NCBI RefSeq assembly: GCF_001648895.1 | Contig: NZ_LXUF01000001.1 | Location: 930,001-994,000, forward strand | Reading direction: 5' to 3' | Origin: Methylovorus sp. MM2 | GTDB taxonomy: Bacteria; Pseudomonadota; Gammaproteobacteria; Burkholderiales; Methylophilaceae | DNA: 64,000 nt | The notes under the pieces: model-generated | What the model saw: the letters and a program-made list of their open reading frames with translations, nothing else | The model's database searches: none | What the model was told of the DNA's origin: nothing | Translations under genes and position numbers: made by a program | Part shown: positions 36,016 to 46,366 of the stretch, in pieces | Numbering within the stretch: position 1 is the first letter of the stretch | Layout of the letters: every line of letters starts with the position of its first letter

Positions 36016-36549
36016 TCATTGTTGTACCTGTATTAATGTCTTGGTATCGAATCCCAATAGCTTGGCTTGATTGATTAATGCATCCTGAGTATCTTTAGGC
36101 AGGGTGGGTGTTCGAGAGAGTATCCATAAATAAGAGCGGTCTGGCCCGCATACAAGCGCATATTGATAATCTTTACCGATGACCAGAATATTGTACGCGC
36201 CATAAAATGGGCCGAAGAAAGAGACTTTTAATTTTCCGGAGTACGATCCATCCTGATTCTGTGGATCGACGAAATAGGCTTTGCCTTCCGCTTCATTCCA
36301 TTTTTGCGTCTTAGGGTCAAAGCCCTTATTGATCACCTTAATGCCACCATCATCTCGCAGGCTATAGTCCGCAGTGACTTTAATCAGGCCGCGTTCAAAC
36401 GAGTGATCCATTCTGGCTATCTCATACCAAGTACCAAGATATTGCTCTGCTTTGACATGCTGAACGGTTTGAATACCTTCTGGTACACCCAAGCATGCAG
36501 TCAGCAGAGTAGACAAAAGAAGTAGTACGCTGGTCTTTATCATATACAC
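36016..36549 (-). CDS. blc: Bacterial lipocalin
   Basis: 177 residues. Lipoprotein signal with lipobox LLTAC, then the lipocalin start motif YLGTWYEIARMDHSFE, and a later 'YLWILSRTPTL' strand with the conserved Arg. Blc-like outer-membrane lipoproteins bind fatty acids or lysophospholipids under envelope stress. Confidence 0.92.
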   Translation of the reverse strand: MYMIKTSVLLLLSTLLTACLGVPEGIQTVQHVKAEQYLGTWYEIARMDHSFERGLIKVTADYSLRDDGGIKVINKGFDPKTQKWNEAEGKAYFVDPQNQDGSYSGKLKVSFFGPFYGAYNILVIGKDYQYALVCGPDRSYLWILSRTPTLPKDTQDALINQAKLLGFDTKTLIQVQQ

Positions 36550-36622
36550 GCCCTCATTATTCTACTTTGTGACCACTTGCACGCTGATCAAGTTCATCAG
36601 TGCATTTGTTGGTGCTTGTAAA

Positions 36623-38074
36623 CTACCTGAAATTGCGTTTTACGGGTTTAGGGGCAAATAGAGGGCTCTGCGGCATCGATTGATGGCGTGCAGCCTCGGA
36701 CAAAGGCTTACCGTTATTGTCTTGCGGTTTTTTATTCTGGCCTTTGTTGTTCTGGTTTGGATGATTATTTTGGGCTGGTTTTCCGGTTTTTTGCTGTTGC
36801 GGATGACCTGACCTTGCCGGATTTTTACCTTGTGGCTGTTGCGTGCGTGATGTCTGGGGTTGTCTGTTCTTTTGCTGCGGATGTCTGGATGGCCTAGGTG
36901 GGCGTGGTTCTTCTACATCGGGTTTGGCTGGCGGTACGAATCCGGTTATTTCGGCTCGTGGTATTTCGCGCTTGATCAGGCGTTCAATCGCTTTTAGCAG
37001 CTTCAGTTCTTCATCATCCACCAACGACACTGCTGCACCTGAACTGCCAGCGCGGCCTGTACGCCCGATTCTGTGGACATAGTCTTCTGGCACATTTGGC
37101 AATTCAAAATTCACGACTTGCGGTAACTGATCGATATCCAAGCCGCGTGCGGCGATATCGGTAGCAACCAGCACAGGCATTGAACCATCCTTAAACTGTG
37201 CAAGTGCTTTGGTGCGTGCCCCTTGGCTTTTATTGCCATGGATCGCGGCTGCGGCGATACCGTCTTTAACCAGTTTTTCAGCTAAACGGTTTGCGCCATG
37301 TTTAGTGCGCGTAAATATCAATACCTGCTTCCATGCATTTTGCTTGATCAGAAAGCTAACCAGATCGCGTTTTTGGCTCTGCGTCACAAGGTAGACAGTT
37401 TGCTCGACCAGCTCAGATGCGGTGTTTCGTCGTGCAACCTCAACAAAACCGGGGTTATGGAGCAGGCCATCAGACAGTGCTTTGATCTCGTCAGAAAATG
37501 TCGCTGAAAATAATAGGTTCTGCCGTTTTGCTGGCAATAGCGCCAATATCTTTTTGATATCGCGAATGAATCCCATATCCAGCATTCTGTCGGCTTCATC
37601 CAACACCAATATTTCGATATTTGAAAGGTCGACGGTCTTCTGGTTTGCATGATCTAGCAAGCGTCCAGGTGTTGCCACTAAGATATCTAAAGGTTTTTTC
37701 AAACGTGAGATTTGCGGATTAATCCCTACGCCACCAAACATCACCGTTGATGTAAGGAGGAGGTATTTACCGTAGGTCTGTACAGACTCTTCCACTTGCG
37801 CCGCTAGTTCGCGGGTCGGTGTTAAAATAAGGCAGCGTGGTTTTCCCGCTTGGCCTTTTGCTGGTTTTGTATGCAGCAAATGCAGTAAGGGCAGGGTAAA
37901 ACCTGCGGTCTTTCCAGTGCCTGTCTGGGCACCTGCCAGCAAGTCACCGCCATTCAGGACTTGTGGGATCGCCTGTAGCTGGATCGGAGTGGGGGTAGTA
38001 TAGCCTGCATCTGCAATGGCACGAAGGATGGGCTCGGCTAAGCCTAAGTTGGTAAAGCTAATGGTATCGGACAA
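36623..38074 (-). CDS. rhlE: DEAD-box RNA helicase RhlE-type
   Basis: 483 residues. Q motif, Walker [22 protein letters not shown] (DEAD), SATF, ARGLDI and [10 protein letters not shown] in order within residues 1-380, then a Gln/Asn/Pro/Lys-rich disordered tail. RhlE acts in ribosome maturation and RNA turnover. Assignment to RhlE rather than another DEAD paralogue rests on overall pattern. Confidence 0.85.
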   Translation of the reverse strand: MSDTISFTNLGLAEPILRAIADAGYTTPTPIQLQAIPQVLNGGDLLAGAQTGTGKTAGFTLPLLHLLHTKPAKGQAGKPRCLILTPTRELAAQVEESVQTYGKYLLLTSTVMFGGVGINPQISRLKKPLDILVATPGRLLDHANQKTVDLSNIEILVLDEADRMLDMGFIRDIKKILALLPAKRQNLLFSATFSDEIKALSDGLLHNPGFVEVARRNTASELVEQTVYLVTQSQKRDLVSFLIKQNAWKQVLIFTRTKHGANRLAEKLVKDGIAAAAIHGNKSQGARTKALAQFKDGSMPVLVATDIAARGLDIDQLPQVVNFELPNVPEDYVHRIGRTGRAGSSGAAVSLVDDEELKLLKAIERLIKREIPRAEITGFVPPAKPDVEEPRPPRPSRHPQQKNRQPQTSRTQQPQGKNPARSGHPQQQKTGKPAQNNHPNQNNKGQNKKPQDNNGKPLSEAARHQSMPQSPLFAPKPVKRNFR

Positions 38075-38196
38075 GCTGGGAACTCCTGCAACGGCCTGCT
38101 ATGCATTGCATAACACCAATCAAGGCTGTCGGGTATAGTGATTTGATCTAGAAGAGGGATGTTTATGTAGATTGGTTGAGCCACAAACAGGCCTGA

Positions 38197-38934
38197 TTAT
38201 ACGTTAATTTCAATGGGTGTTGATAATGACTGTTTCTGATTCAATAGCTTAAGTGCCGATTCGTCCAGCCAGCGCCACTCTCCGGGTGCCAGGTCATCCG
38301 GCAGGTCAAGCCCACCAATTTTAATGCGTTTTAAAGCCTCGACACGATTGCTCACTGCGGCGACCATGCGCTTCACTTGGTGGTATTTACCTTCAGCGAG
38401 GGTCATATGAATAATCTGATCGCTGATTTGCTCACAGGCCAGTGCCGCAATAGGTAACGGCTCATCTGCTAATTGCACGCCTTGCAAAAGTGTTTCAATC
38501 TGCTGGCTATCTACTGCGTGTTTGGTGGTGACTTCATAGACTTTAGGTACTTTGTGCTTGGGTGAACTCATGCGGTGAATAAATTGCCCATCATCCGACA
38601 GCAGTAACAAGCCCGTAGTATCTTCATCCAGCCTGCCTATGCATTGCACGCCTCGCTCCAAAAGTTGCGGAGGAAGCAAGCTAAAAATGCTCGGATGATG
38701 CTGTGGCTTGTGGGAGCATTCATAATGCGCCGGTTTGTGCATCATCAGGTAGGATTTTTCGCGGTATTGCCATGCTTCGCCGCGTACCGTGAATTCCAGA
38801 TTGTGCGTGTCAAATTCGGTAAAAGGGAAATCACATACCTCGCCATTCACCGTGACTTCTCCATGACGAACGATCACGCGGCAGTTTTTGCGGGAGCCGA
38901 ATCCCTGAGAGTGCAAAATACGTTCAAGCTGCAT
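38197..38934 (-). CDS. rsuA: 16S rRNA pseudouridine synthase, RsuA family
   Basis: 245 residues. N-terminal S4 domain (LERILHSQGFGSRKNCRVIV), then the catalytic GRLDEDTTGLLLLSDDG with its Asp. Length and S4 start fit RsuA (position 516) better than RluE/RluB. Confidence 0.88.
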   Translation of the reverse strand: MQLERILHSQGFGSRKNCRVIVRHGEVTVNGEVCDFPFTEFDTHNLEFTVRGEAWQYREKSYLMMHKPAHYECSHKPQHHPSIFSLLPPQLLERGVQCIGRLDEDTTGLLLLSDDGQFIHRMSSPKHKVPKVYEVTTKHAVDSQQIETLLQGVQLADEPLPIAALACEQISDQIIHMTLAEGKYHQVKRMVAAVSNRVEALKRIKIGGLDLPDDLAPGEWRWLDESALKLLNQKQSLSTPIEINV

Positions 38935-38936
38935 AT

Positions 38937-39455
38937 CTATTGCTTACCGTAAGTGGGGACATTGGCATCACACTTTGCTTTGAGCCACTTTCCACTCATC
39001 TCGGTTGTTTGATCCATTGGCGGTGCACCTTTTACCATGCCGCGCATCGACCATGTACCCTGATAGTATGAATCGCTGAACACGGTCATCTCGAACTTGC
39101 CAGTAGCGCTTAAATCACCTGAACACAACATATCGCCGCTGATCTTGTTGCCAGCACGTTTGTAATTACTGATCTTGCAGTTATCCTCAGTTTTTGGCAG
39201 TTCAATCGGTTTGTCGAGTTTTGCCTGTTCTGGGGTGATACATTGTTGCGTTACCATGGGTTTGTCGCCGAATGGCACTTCTATGCCCATATTCTTCATT
39301 TGCTCAAGTTGTTCAGCTGGGATCGCAGGCATGCCTTTGATATTCGTCTTGATAGTCGTTTCCCATTGTCCGGGTTTGATGCCCTCAGCAGCGTGGCTTA
39401 TGGGGGTGAAGCCTATGATGCAGAGGGCAATGGTCGCTAACACTTTATTTTTCAT
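38937..39455 (-). CDS. DUF3617 periplasmic protein
   Basis: 172 residues with a signal peptide ending near SHA. 'GIKPGQWETTIKTNI' start and later 'ISGDMLCSGDLSATGKFEMTVFSDSYYQGTWSM' are the DUF3617 pattern. Periplasmic, role unknown. Confidence 0.75.
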   Translation of the reverse strand: MKNKVLATIALCIIGFTPISHAAEGIKPGQWETTIKTNIKGMPAIPAEQLEQMKNMGIEVPFGDKPMVTQQCITPEQAKLDKPIELPKTEDNCKISNYKRAGNKISGDMLCSGDLSATGKFEMTVFSDSYYQGTWSMRGMVKGAPPMDQTTEMSGKWLKAKCDANVPTYGKQ

Positions 39456-39500
39456 GAAAATCCTTTAAGGTAGGTCTATTGCATTGATTAATTTAAAAAA

Positions 39501-40175
39501 TCAGGCATGTCGTGTTTCTATCTTGCCATCGTGCACGATAAACACGGTGCTAGCCAATTTGTAGAAGAGGCCATGCTCGACAACACCCGGTGTATTATTC
39601 AAGAGGTGATTCAGTTCTGCAGGTGGTAATGAAGCATCAAACACCATTTCCAGCACTAAGCTACCATGTGATGTCATCGCAAGGCCATCCTTACTGGCAT
39701 TGGGGCGTAACGTTCCGGTTGCGCCCACGTTTGCCAAATGTTGCTTCACTAATTGCCAGGCAAAAGGCATCACTTCAATGGGAATCGGATATTGTTCACC
39801 TATGCGGTTGACCAGTTTACTTTCATCAACAAGCACGATGAATTGCTTACTTGCCGTGGCCAACAGCTTTTCGCGCACAAGGTCAGAGCCCCGACCTTTA
39901 AGCAACGCTAAATCAGGTGACACTTCATCTGCACCATCTACATAGAGGTCTAGTTCTGTTAATTGTTCAATCGCAATTAATGGCAAGCCTGCTTCTTTTG
40001 CTTTGATTGCGCTGATATAAGAGCTTGCAACTGTGGTGACATTCAAACCTTCAGCATGTCTTTTGGCTAGCGCTTCGATAAAAAAATTGGCTGTCGAACC
40101 TGTGCCAAGGCCAACAATCATGCCATTTTCTACCAGATTTGCCGCATGAGAGGCGACAAGTGCTTTATCACTCAT
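39501..40175 (-). CDS. rpiA: Ribose-5-phosphate isomerase A
   Basis: 224 residues. Phosphate-binding GLGTGSTANFF, active-site DGADEVSPD, and LKGRGSDLVREK. Converts ribose-5-P to ribulose-5-P. In methylotrophs using the ribulose monophosphate pathway this enzyme supports sugar rearrangement. Confidence 0.96.
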   Translation of the reverse strand: MSDKALVASHAANLVENGMIVGLGTGSTANFFIEALAKRHAEGLNVTTVASSYISAIKAKEAGLPLIAIEQLTELDLYVDGADEVSPDLALLKGRGSDLVREKLLATASKQFIVLVDESKLVNRIGEQYPIPIEVMPFAWQLVKQHLANVGATGTLRPNASKDGLAMTSHGSLVLEMVFDASLPPAELNHLLNNTPGVVEHGLFYKLASTVFIVHDGKIETRHA

Positions 40176-40228
40176 GGGGAATTCTCGAATTAAGTTAAAA
40201 TACGGTTACATAGATTTAATTGAATACC

Positions 40229-41002
40229 ATGACATTTAAGCATATTACCTCGCGTGACAACGTTCTTTTCAAGCAGCTTAAGAAACTTGCTGATTCATCA
40301 CGCGAGCGTCGTAAACAGAATCAGACATTGCTTGATGGCGCACATCTGGTCAATGCCTATATTGACCACTTTGGCATGCCTGAGTTGCTTATTATCCCCG
40401 AGGGATTCTCTACTAACGAGGTAACGGGGCTTATCCAGAATCTATCTGATATCCCCACTGTGATGTTCACCACGTTGATGTTTGCTGAGCTTACCCCAGT
40501 CGCATCGCCTACCGGTATTCTAGCACTCATCAACACGCCTGTTATTGAAACTCCGGCGGCACCTGAGTTTGTACTGATGCTTGAAGATATTCAAGATCCC
40601 GGTAATCTTGGCAGCATGCTGCGTTCGGCTGCTGCTGCTGGTGTGCAGACCGTCTATCTTTCAGAGGGATGCACAGATGCCTGGTCACCAAAATCGCTCA
40701 GAGGCGGCCAGGGCGCGCAATTTGTATTACCCATCATCGAGCGGGCAGATTTGCTAGAAACCATTTCCGAGTTTGCTGGGAATACCTATGCAACTACACT
40801 CAGTGGTCAGTGCATCTATTCATTTGATTTAAGCCAACCAACCGCTTTCATTATCGGCAATGAGGGTACGGGTTTAAATCAGGACACCATCAAAGCTGCA
40901 AATCATGCAGTCAGTATCCCCATGCACGGGCAAGTTGAATCACTCAATGCCGCCGCCGCTACGTCTATTTTCTTGTTTGAGCGTGTGCGGCAGACTGTTT
41001 AA
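40229..41002 (+). CDS. SpoU/TrmH-family RNA methyltransferase
   Basis: 257 residues from ATG 40229. N-terminal substrate-binding domain, then SPOUT signatures LEDIQDPGNLGSMLRSAAAAG, IGNEGTGL and SIPMHGQVESLNAAAA. It 2'-O-methylates rRNA or tRNA; the exact target is not decidable from sequence. Confidence 0.9.
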   Translation: MTFKHITSRDNVLFKQLKKLADSSRERRKQNQTLLDGAHLVNAYIDHFGMPELLIIPEGFSTNEVTGLIQNLSDIPTVMFTTLMFAELTPVASPTGILALINTPVIETPAAPEFVLMLEDIQDPGNLGSMLRSAAAAGVQTVYLSEGCTDAWSPKSLRGGQGAQFVLPIIERADLLETISEFAGNTYATTLSGQCIYSFDLSQPTAFIIGNEGTGLNQDTIKAANHAVSIPMHGQVESLNAAAATSIFLFERVRQTV

Positions 41003-41874
41003 TGCTTGCTAGGCGTGCTCGGCATGACGATTTCATGGCTGAGTAGTTGTTCGACATCTACCTTGTCAAAGATATAGTCTGCATTGCAAAAGTCGCAAAT
41101 GATTTCAACATTTCCACGTTCTTCGATAATGCTGTTGACCTCTTCTTCGCCAAGCATTTTGAGCATATTGCCAACACTTGTCCTTGAACAACTGCATTGG
41201 AATTTAACCAATTGCTCAGGAAATAATCGAATGTCTTCTTCGTTGAAAAGCCGCTTGAGTAAGATCTCTGCTGGTAATGTCAGCAGTTCGGAGTCTTTCA
41301 CCGTTTCGGCAAGATAGGATGCTCTTGTCCAGACATCCACATCTTGCTCAGGCTGGTCAGGGAGTTTTTGCAATAACATCCCGGCAGCAGATTTTCCGTC
41401 ACAGGCAAGCCATATGCGTGTTTCTATCTGTTCCGAGCGTTGCATGTAGTTTTGCAGTACTTCACTGATATTGTCGCCCTCGACTGGAACGATACCTTGG
41501 TAGGCCTGTTTGCCGTCTTTTGGATCAAGCGTGATGAAGAACCTGCCATCACCTACGAGCTCACCAAAACTTTGGTCTTCAAGGTCTCCTGACCATTTGG
41601 CAGTTGCACGTATATTCAATGTATCAGTGCATTCCACAACCAATAGGCTGATCGGTCCTTTGCCTTGCACCTGCAATACCAAAGCGCCTTGCATTTTTAG
41701 CGTAGCTGCAAGCAGTATGCTTGCCACCATCAGTTCGCCAAGTGCCTGACGTAATATTGGTGGGAGTTTCTGGTGTTGTAGCGCAGTATTGAACGTGTTA
41801 TCCAGATGCACGATATTGCCGCGAATCGGGTTGTTCTCAAATATGAAACGATGGAGTTGGTCTGGTTGTTGCAT
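40999..41874 (-). CDS. hslO: Hsp33 redox-regulated chaperonin
   Basis: 291 residues from ATG 41874; this matches the normal family length, whereas the start at 41970 would add an unconserved extension. The zinc centre CSC...CDFC is near residue 232-270. It becomes an active holdase on oxidation. Confidence 0.94.
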   Translation of the reverse strand: MQQPDQLHRFIFENNPIRGNIVHLDNTFNTALQHQKLPPILRQALGELMVASILLAATLKMQGALVLQVQGKGPISLLVVECTDTLNIRATAKWSGDLEDQSFGELVGDGRFFITLDPKDGKQAYQGIVPVEGDNISEVLQNYMQRSEQIETRIWLACDGKSAAGMLLQKLPDQPEQDVDVWTRASYLAETVKDSELLTLPAEILLKRLFNEEDIRLFPEQLVKFQCSCSRTSVGNMLKMLGEEEVNSIIEERGNVEIICDFCNADYIFDKVDVEQLLSHEIVMPSTPSKH

Positions 41875-42063
41875 AGGCTTTTTACGAAAAATATTAGGTT
41901 CTTGGGCTTGATAATACATCATAACATTGAGAGAAATATCATGTGTCTTATTCAAGATATGCGTCCCCAATTAACAAAAAATTGATGAGATGGCTAAATT
42001 AAGTAAGAATCTAGTTGTCTGTTATTTAATGATAAGCCCAATCAGTAAAAAAGAGTCTGTGTT

Positions 42064-43725
42064 TTGAGCCCACGTTTAAAGGCTTTTTTAAAGCCACAAT
42101 TCTTTGCATTCGTTTTCGCAATGGCGATGGTTCCAGCGCTTTTTATGCTGCTGCAACGGTCAACAAACGAGCTCGTTGATTCTCGTCGCCTTGTAGAACA
42201 TACCTATACCGTATTAAATCGGCTTGACCTTTTACGGCTGGATATCGAAGGTGTCGAGACGGCCCGGCGTGGGTACTTGATCATGCATCAAGAGCAGTAT
42301 CTGCAGCCTTTCTATTTTGCCAAGCAGCGTATCCCTGAAGATCTCTCGACATTACAAACGCTGACTAAAGATAATCGGAGTCAGCAGGCTCACTTGACCG
42401 CAATCATGCCTATCATTGACGAGTTAGTGACTACCGCCGGGAATAATATCGCGATTCCACCTCATGATGCGGTAGCAAGCATGACGCACGCGAAAGCGAT
42501 TCTCGATAGAGCGCGTCAGATGATAGAGCGCATGCAGGTTGAAGAAAATAGGCTGCTCACTTCCAGATCGCTTGCTACAGAACAGAAACTCTATAATTTG
42601 AAGTTACTGCTTTGGGGTATGAGTATCGGCTTTATTTTTCTACTTATCATCTTGTTCGTGAGCATGTATCGCGAGATTATTGAGCGTCGCCGCGTTGAGT
42701 TGGGGTTGATTGAGAGTCAGGCATTCAATGAGATGACGGTTTATAACCTGTCTCTTATGAGTGAGATGACCAGCCTTTTACAGGCGTGCTCCAATACCGA
42801 AGAGTCACTTGATGTGATACGCCAATTCGCCGCACGACTATTAAGTGTTGATGCGGGTGTTTTATATCTCTTCAGGGAATCGCGCAATCAGGTAGAGGCC
42901 AGTATTAATTGGGGCGCTCCCGCAAAAAGTGAAGTCATTTTTCAACCGGATGACTGCTGGGCTTTAAGGCGCGGAGAAGAGCATCGGTTCGATGCGGGGC
43001 ACAACTCTCTGGCGTGTAAGCATTTGTACCATGATGACGATATTTTCAGCCTCTGCATTCCCATCGTGGCGCAGGGAAATGTACTTGGCGTACTGCATCT
43101 GGAGAATCATGGGACTCTTGAAATCAGTAGCGTCGAGAGAAATATTGCAGTTAATCTGGCAAGCCAGATCGCATTGGCACTGGCAAGTATCAAATTGCGT
43201 GATACCTTGCGTAATCTGTCGGTAAGAGATCCGCTGACAGGTTTGTTCAATCGCCGCTATATGGAAGAATCGCTGCATCGCGAAATCGCCACAGCACAAA
43301 GAAAATCCCGCCCACTCGGTTTAGTCATCCTTGATCTCGATCATTTCAAGAAATTCAATGATACGTTCGGCCATGATGCTGGCGATATGCTGTTGCGCGA
43401 AGTAGGCGCGCTGCTCGCCAAGAATTCACGTGCAGGCGATATTGCCTGTCGTTTTGGTGGCGAAGAGTTCGTGATGATTTATCCGGAGGCACCACCAGAG
43501 ATGGTACAAGAGCTTGCTAATCAGCTGCGTCAACTGATCTATGCGCTGCAGTTACAGCATTACGGGCGCTCATTGGGACAGGTTTCAGCTTCGTTTGGTT
43601 TGGCGTTCTTCCCTGCACATGGGAGCAGTGGTGAAGAACTGCTGCGTAATGCTGACAAAGCACTTTATCGAGCCAAAGCTGCTGGTAGAAACCGCCTAGA
43701 AATTGCGGATGCCGGGAATAGTTAA
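42064..43725 (+). CDS. CHASE3-GAF diguanylate cyclase
   Basis: 553 residues. TTG is the only start open in this frame. Two membrane helices near 15-35 and 178-205 flank a CHASE3 domain (ARRGYLIMHQEQY). GAF-like domain about 225-380, then GGDEF: DPLTGLFNRRYMEE and RFGGEEF, with a product-inhibition site RAGD five residues before GGEEF. It makes cyclic di-GMP, so it probably controls surface attachment in response to a periplasmic signal. Confidence 0.9.
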   Translation: MSPRLKAFLKPQFFAFVFAMAMVPALFMLLQRSTNELVDSRRLVEHTYTVLNRLDLLRLDIEGVETARRGYLIMHQEQYLQPFYFAKQRIPEDLSTLQTLTKDNRSQQAHLTAIMPIIDELVTTAGNNIAIPPHDAVASMTHAKAILDRARQMIERMQVEENRLLTSRSLATEQKLYNLKLLLWGMSIGFIFLLIILFVSMYREIIERRRVELGLIESQAFNEMTVYNLSLMSEMTSLLQACSNTEESLDVIRQFAARLLSVDAGVLYLFRESRNQVEASINWGAPAKSEVIFQPDDCWALRRGEEHRFDAGHNSLACKHLYHDDDIFSLCIPIVAQGNVLGVLHLENHGTLEISSVERNIAVNLASQIALALASIKLRDTLRNLSVRDPLTGLFNRRYMEESLHREIATAQRKSRPLGLVILDLDHFKKFNDTFGHDAGDMLLREVGALLAKNSRAGDIACRFGGEEFVMIYPEAPPEMVQELANQLRQLIYALQLQHYGRSLGQVSASFGLAFFPAHGSSGEELLRNADKALYRAKAAGRNRLEIADAGNS

Positions 43726-44618
43726 TCCGAACTAATCATTAATCGCTGCTGTGGGATTTTTACTAAATCCCAATGGAATATTGCCCATTCCCATAGGTGT
43801 TTCAGGTTGGTTTGTTGAAGTTGATGTGGTGGATATTGCCCCAGAAACTTTAACGCCAGAAAAAGTGCATCTACAGGCGTTTTTTCGTTGATGTCATGAG
43901 CTAGGGTCTGTTTACTCAATTTTTCGCCTTGTGCATTCGCCGCAATCGGCACATGCGCATAATTTGGCGTTGGAAACCCTAAGCGTTTTTGCAGGTAAAT
44001 CTGGCGGCTTGTCGAATCCAGTAGGTCTGCACCCCTTACTATGTGGGTGATATGCTGCGCTGCATCATCGACTACTACCGCTAGCTGGTATGCGTAAAAG
44101 CCATCGGCGCGCTTTAATACGAAGTCGCCTATCTGCTTTGCCATGTTCTGTGAGATATTGCCCTGAATAGCATCTTCAAACTGAATATCTGTATCGTCTA
44201 CCTTTATGCGCAATGCTTTTGCTTCTTTGCCGCAAGGCGCGCCATGACGACAAGTGCCGGGGTATATGAGGCCATCGATACCTTGGGTGGCCGAGTCGGA
44301 TATTTCCTTGCGTGAACATGCGCAAGGATAGGCCAGGCCGGTATTGGCTAGCTGCGCTAAGGCGCTCGCATAGTATTCATGCCGCTGGCTTTGATAAAGT
44401 ACGGCTTCATCCCATTCAAAGCCGAACGTATCTAGCGTTTTGAGAATGCTATCTGCTGCGCCCGGCATTTCGCGTGCGCTATCCAGATCTTCCATACGCA
44501 CTAGCCATTTCCCTTGATGTGATCTTGCTTCGAGATAGCTTGCCAAGGCAGCCACCAATGAGCCGAAATGCAGTGGTCCGGTAGGGGAGGGGGCAAAGCG
44601 ACCTACATAGGGCGACAT
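43722..44618 (-). CDS. gluQRS: Glutamyl-Q tRNA(Asp) synthetase
   Basis: 298 residues from ATG 44618, which starts MSPYVGRFAPSPTGPLHFGSL; longer starts add an unconserved tail. Class I HIGH-like motif 'PLHFG', zinc-ligand Cys (CACSRKE ... CRHG), and KLSKQT motif. It glutamylates queuosine on tRNA-Asp; it lacks the anticodon-binding domain of GltX. Confidence 0.95.
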   Translation of the reverse strand: MSPYVGRFAPSPTGPLHFGSLVAALASYLEARSHQGKWLVRMEDLDSAREMPGAADSILKTLDTFGFEWDEAVLYQSQRHEYYASALAQLANTGLAYPCACSRKEISDSATQGIDGLIYPGTCRHGAPCGKEAKALRIKVDDTDIQFEDAIQGNISQNMAKQIGDFVLKRADGFYAYQLAVVVDDAAQHITHIVRGADLLDSTSRQIYLQKRLGFPTPNYAHVPIAANAQGEKLSKQTLAHDINEKTPVDALFLALKFLGQYPPHQLQQTNLKHLWEWAIFHWDLVKIPQQRLMISSD

Positions 44619-44622
44619 GTCG

Positions 44623-44934
44623 TTAATGCACTGCTTGCAGATACGGTGGGATATGCCATGACTGGAGTTGTTTGCCAAGCAGAACCAATTGGCAGGTCAA
44701 ACGCTCGCTACCAGTGGCGCTGACCTCAAAATCGTAGGTGCGTAATAAACGCACATGTCCACGGTTGTTACGGCCTAGCCTTAATCTGCTGCATGCGACT
44801 GTCTCATCAAGCAATTGCAGGTTGCAACGTGCTGCAAGATCACTGCCTTTTTCGATAGCGGTCTCTCTTGCCGTAATGCTGTCAAACCAGAGCCATGCGC
44901 CACCGATGACGCCTATTAGTAAAATGATTTCCAC
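44623..44934 (-). CDS. DUF3301 membrane protein
   Basis: 103 residues. One N-terminal membrane helix (MEIILLIGVIGGAWLWFDS), then a conserved CNLQLLDETVACSRLRLGRN segment characteristic of DUF3301. It ends just before gluQRS and overlaps no other gene. Role unknown. Confidence 0.75.
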   Translation of the reverse strand: MEIILLIGVIGGAWLWFDSITARETAIEKGSDLAARCNLQLLDETVACSRLRLGRNNRGHVRLLRTYDFEVSATGSERLTCQLVLLGKQLQSWHIPPYLQAVH

Positions 44935-44950
44935 AAAGCTGCCTTATTCA

Positions 44951-46129
44951 TTACCCAGCGACTGGCGTAGATGGTTCATCTTCTTCCGGTTTGTCTTCGT
45001 GTAAAGAGAGATGCTCGATGCTTGAGTTGCTATCTTTTGATTTTGCATCTTTACCGTGTAACTTGAAGCGTAAGCGCAATTCATTGATCGAGTCTGCGTT
45101 GCGTAAAGCATCTTCCTCTGTGATGCGGCCTTCTTCACACAGCTGGAATAGAGCTTGATCGAAAGTCTGCATGCCAAGCTCAATGGATTTTGCCATGGCT
45201 TCTTTTACCATGTTGGTTTCGCCTTTAAGGATCAAATCAGCGACCAATGGGGAGTTAAGCAATATCTCGATCGCAGCACAGCGCCCACCCCCTTTTTTAG
45301 GCACTAGGCGTTGTGACACGAAAGCGCGCAAGTTAAGCGAGATATCCATATGGAGTTGTGCATGACGCTCTTCGGGGAAGAAATTGATGATGCGGTCAAG
45401 CGCCTGATTTGCACTATTGGCATGTAGTGTAGCCATGCATAGGTGGCCTGTTTCAGCAAATGCCAAAGCGAATTCCATGGTTTCTTTATCGCGAATCTCA
45501 CCGATCAGGATGACATCGGGTGCCTGACGCAACGTGTTCTTTAATGCCGGAAACCAATCCAGCGTGTCGCGACCGACTTCGCGATGGGTGATGAGACAGT
45601 TCTTACTTGGATGCACATATTCAACGGGGTCTTCGATGGTGATGATATGGCCGTAGGTGTTCTCGTTACGGTAGTCGATCAATGCTGCCAATGTGGTCGA
45701 CTTACCTGAACCTGTGCCTCCCACCAGAATGATCAGGCCACGTTTTGCCATCATCACGTCTTTTAACTGATTTGGTAAGCCCATTTCATCAAAATTGGGG
45801 ATCTTGGTGGTGATGGTGCGTAATACCATGCCCACATGCTCTTGCTGCACAAACACATTGACCCGAAAACGGCCAATCTCGCGAGGCCATATTGCGAAGT
45901 TACATTCCTTTTCCTGCTCGAACTGCTTGCGCTGTTTCTCATTCATCATCGCTTCGGCAAAGGCTTTAGTGTGGTCGCCAGTGAGCTTTTGCTGGGTAAC
46001 GGGTGTCATCTTCCCATCGATCTTCATTGCGGGCGGGAAGTCAGCAGAGATGAATAAGTCAGATGCTTTTTTGTCTAACATGCTACGCAAAAGATTATGC
46101 ATATATGCCAATGCTTGTTCTTGATTCAT
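44951..46129 (-). CDS. pilU: Type IV pilus retraction ATPase PilU
   Basis: 392 residues from ATG 46129; a TTG 24 bases upstream is less likely. Walker A GGTGSGKSTT near residue 130, and the secretion ATPase signature LIGEIRDKETMEFAL. PilT/PilU retraction ATPases lack an N-terminal regulatory domain; the Glu/Asp/Ser-rich C-terminal extension and overall length favour PilU. No pilT is in the window. Confidence 0.88.
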   Translation of the reverse strand: MNQEQALAYMHNLLRSMLDKKASDLFISADFPPAMKIDGKMTPVTQQKLTGDHTKAFAEAMMNEKQRKQFEQEKECNFAIWPREIGRFRVNVFVQQEHVGMVLRTITTKIPNFDEMGLPNQLKDVMMAKRGLIILVGGTGSGKSTTLAALIDYRNENTYGHIITIEDPVEYVHPSKNCLITHREVGRDTLDWFPALKNTLRQAPDVILIGEIRDKETMEFALAFAETGHLCMATLHANSANQALDRIINFFPEERHAQLHMDISLNLRAFVSQRLVPKKGGGRCAAIEILLNSPLVADLILKGETNMVKEAMAKSIELGMQTFDQALFQLCEEGRITEEDALRNADSINELRLRFKLHGKDAKSKDSNSSIEHLSLHEDKPEEDEPSTPVAG

Positions 46130-46366
46130 GCAGATGACTCCGAAATTAGGCAATGATGATTGAGTATTTAACCCCTATCTTAATCACGATGTGATTAGGC
46201 ATCAACATAATCCATGCAATGGATGACGAAAATTGATATTGATATTTAAGTCGGCAATATGAAAAAAAATGTAAACCAGATTTATTGCATGGAATTTATC
46301 AGTTATAGTTAACAGAAAGCAGTGCCAATCCTTAAGTTTGTATATTTGAATCCGTATAATTCCCAT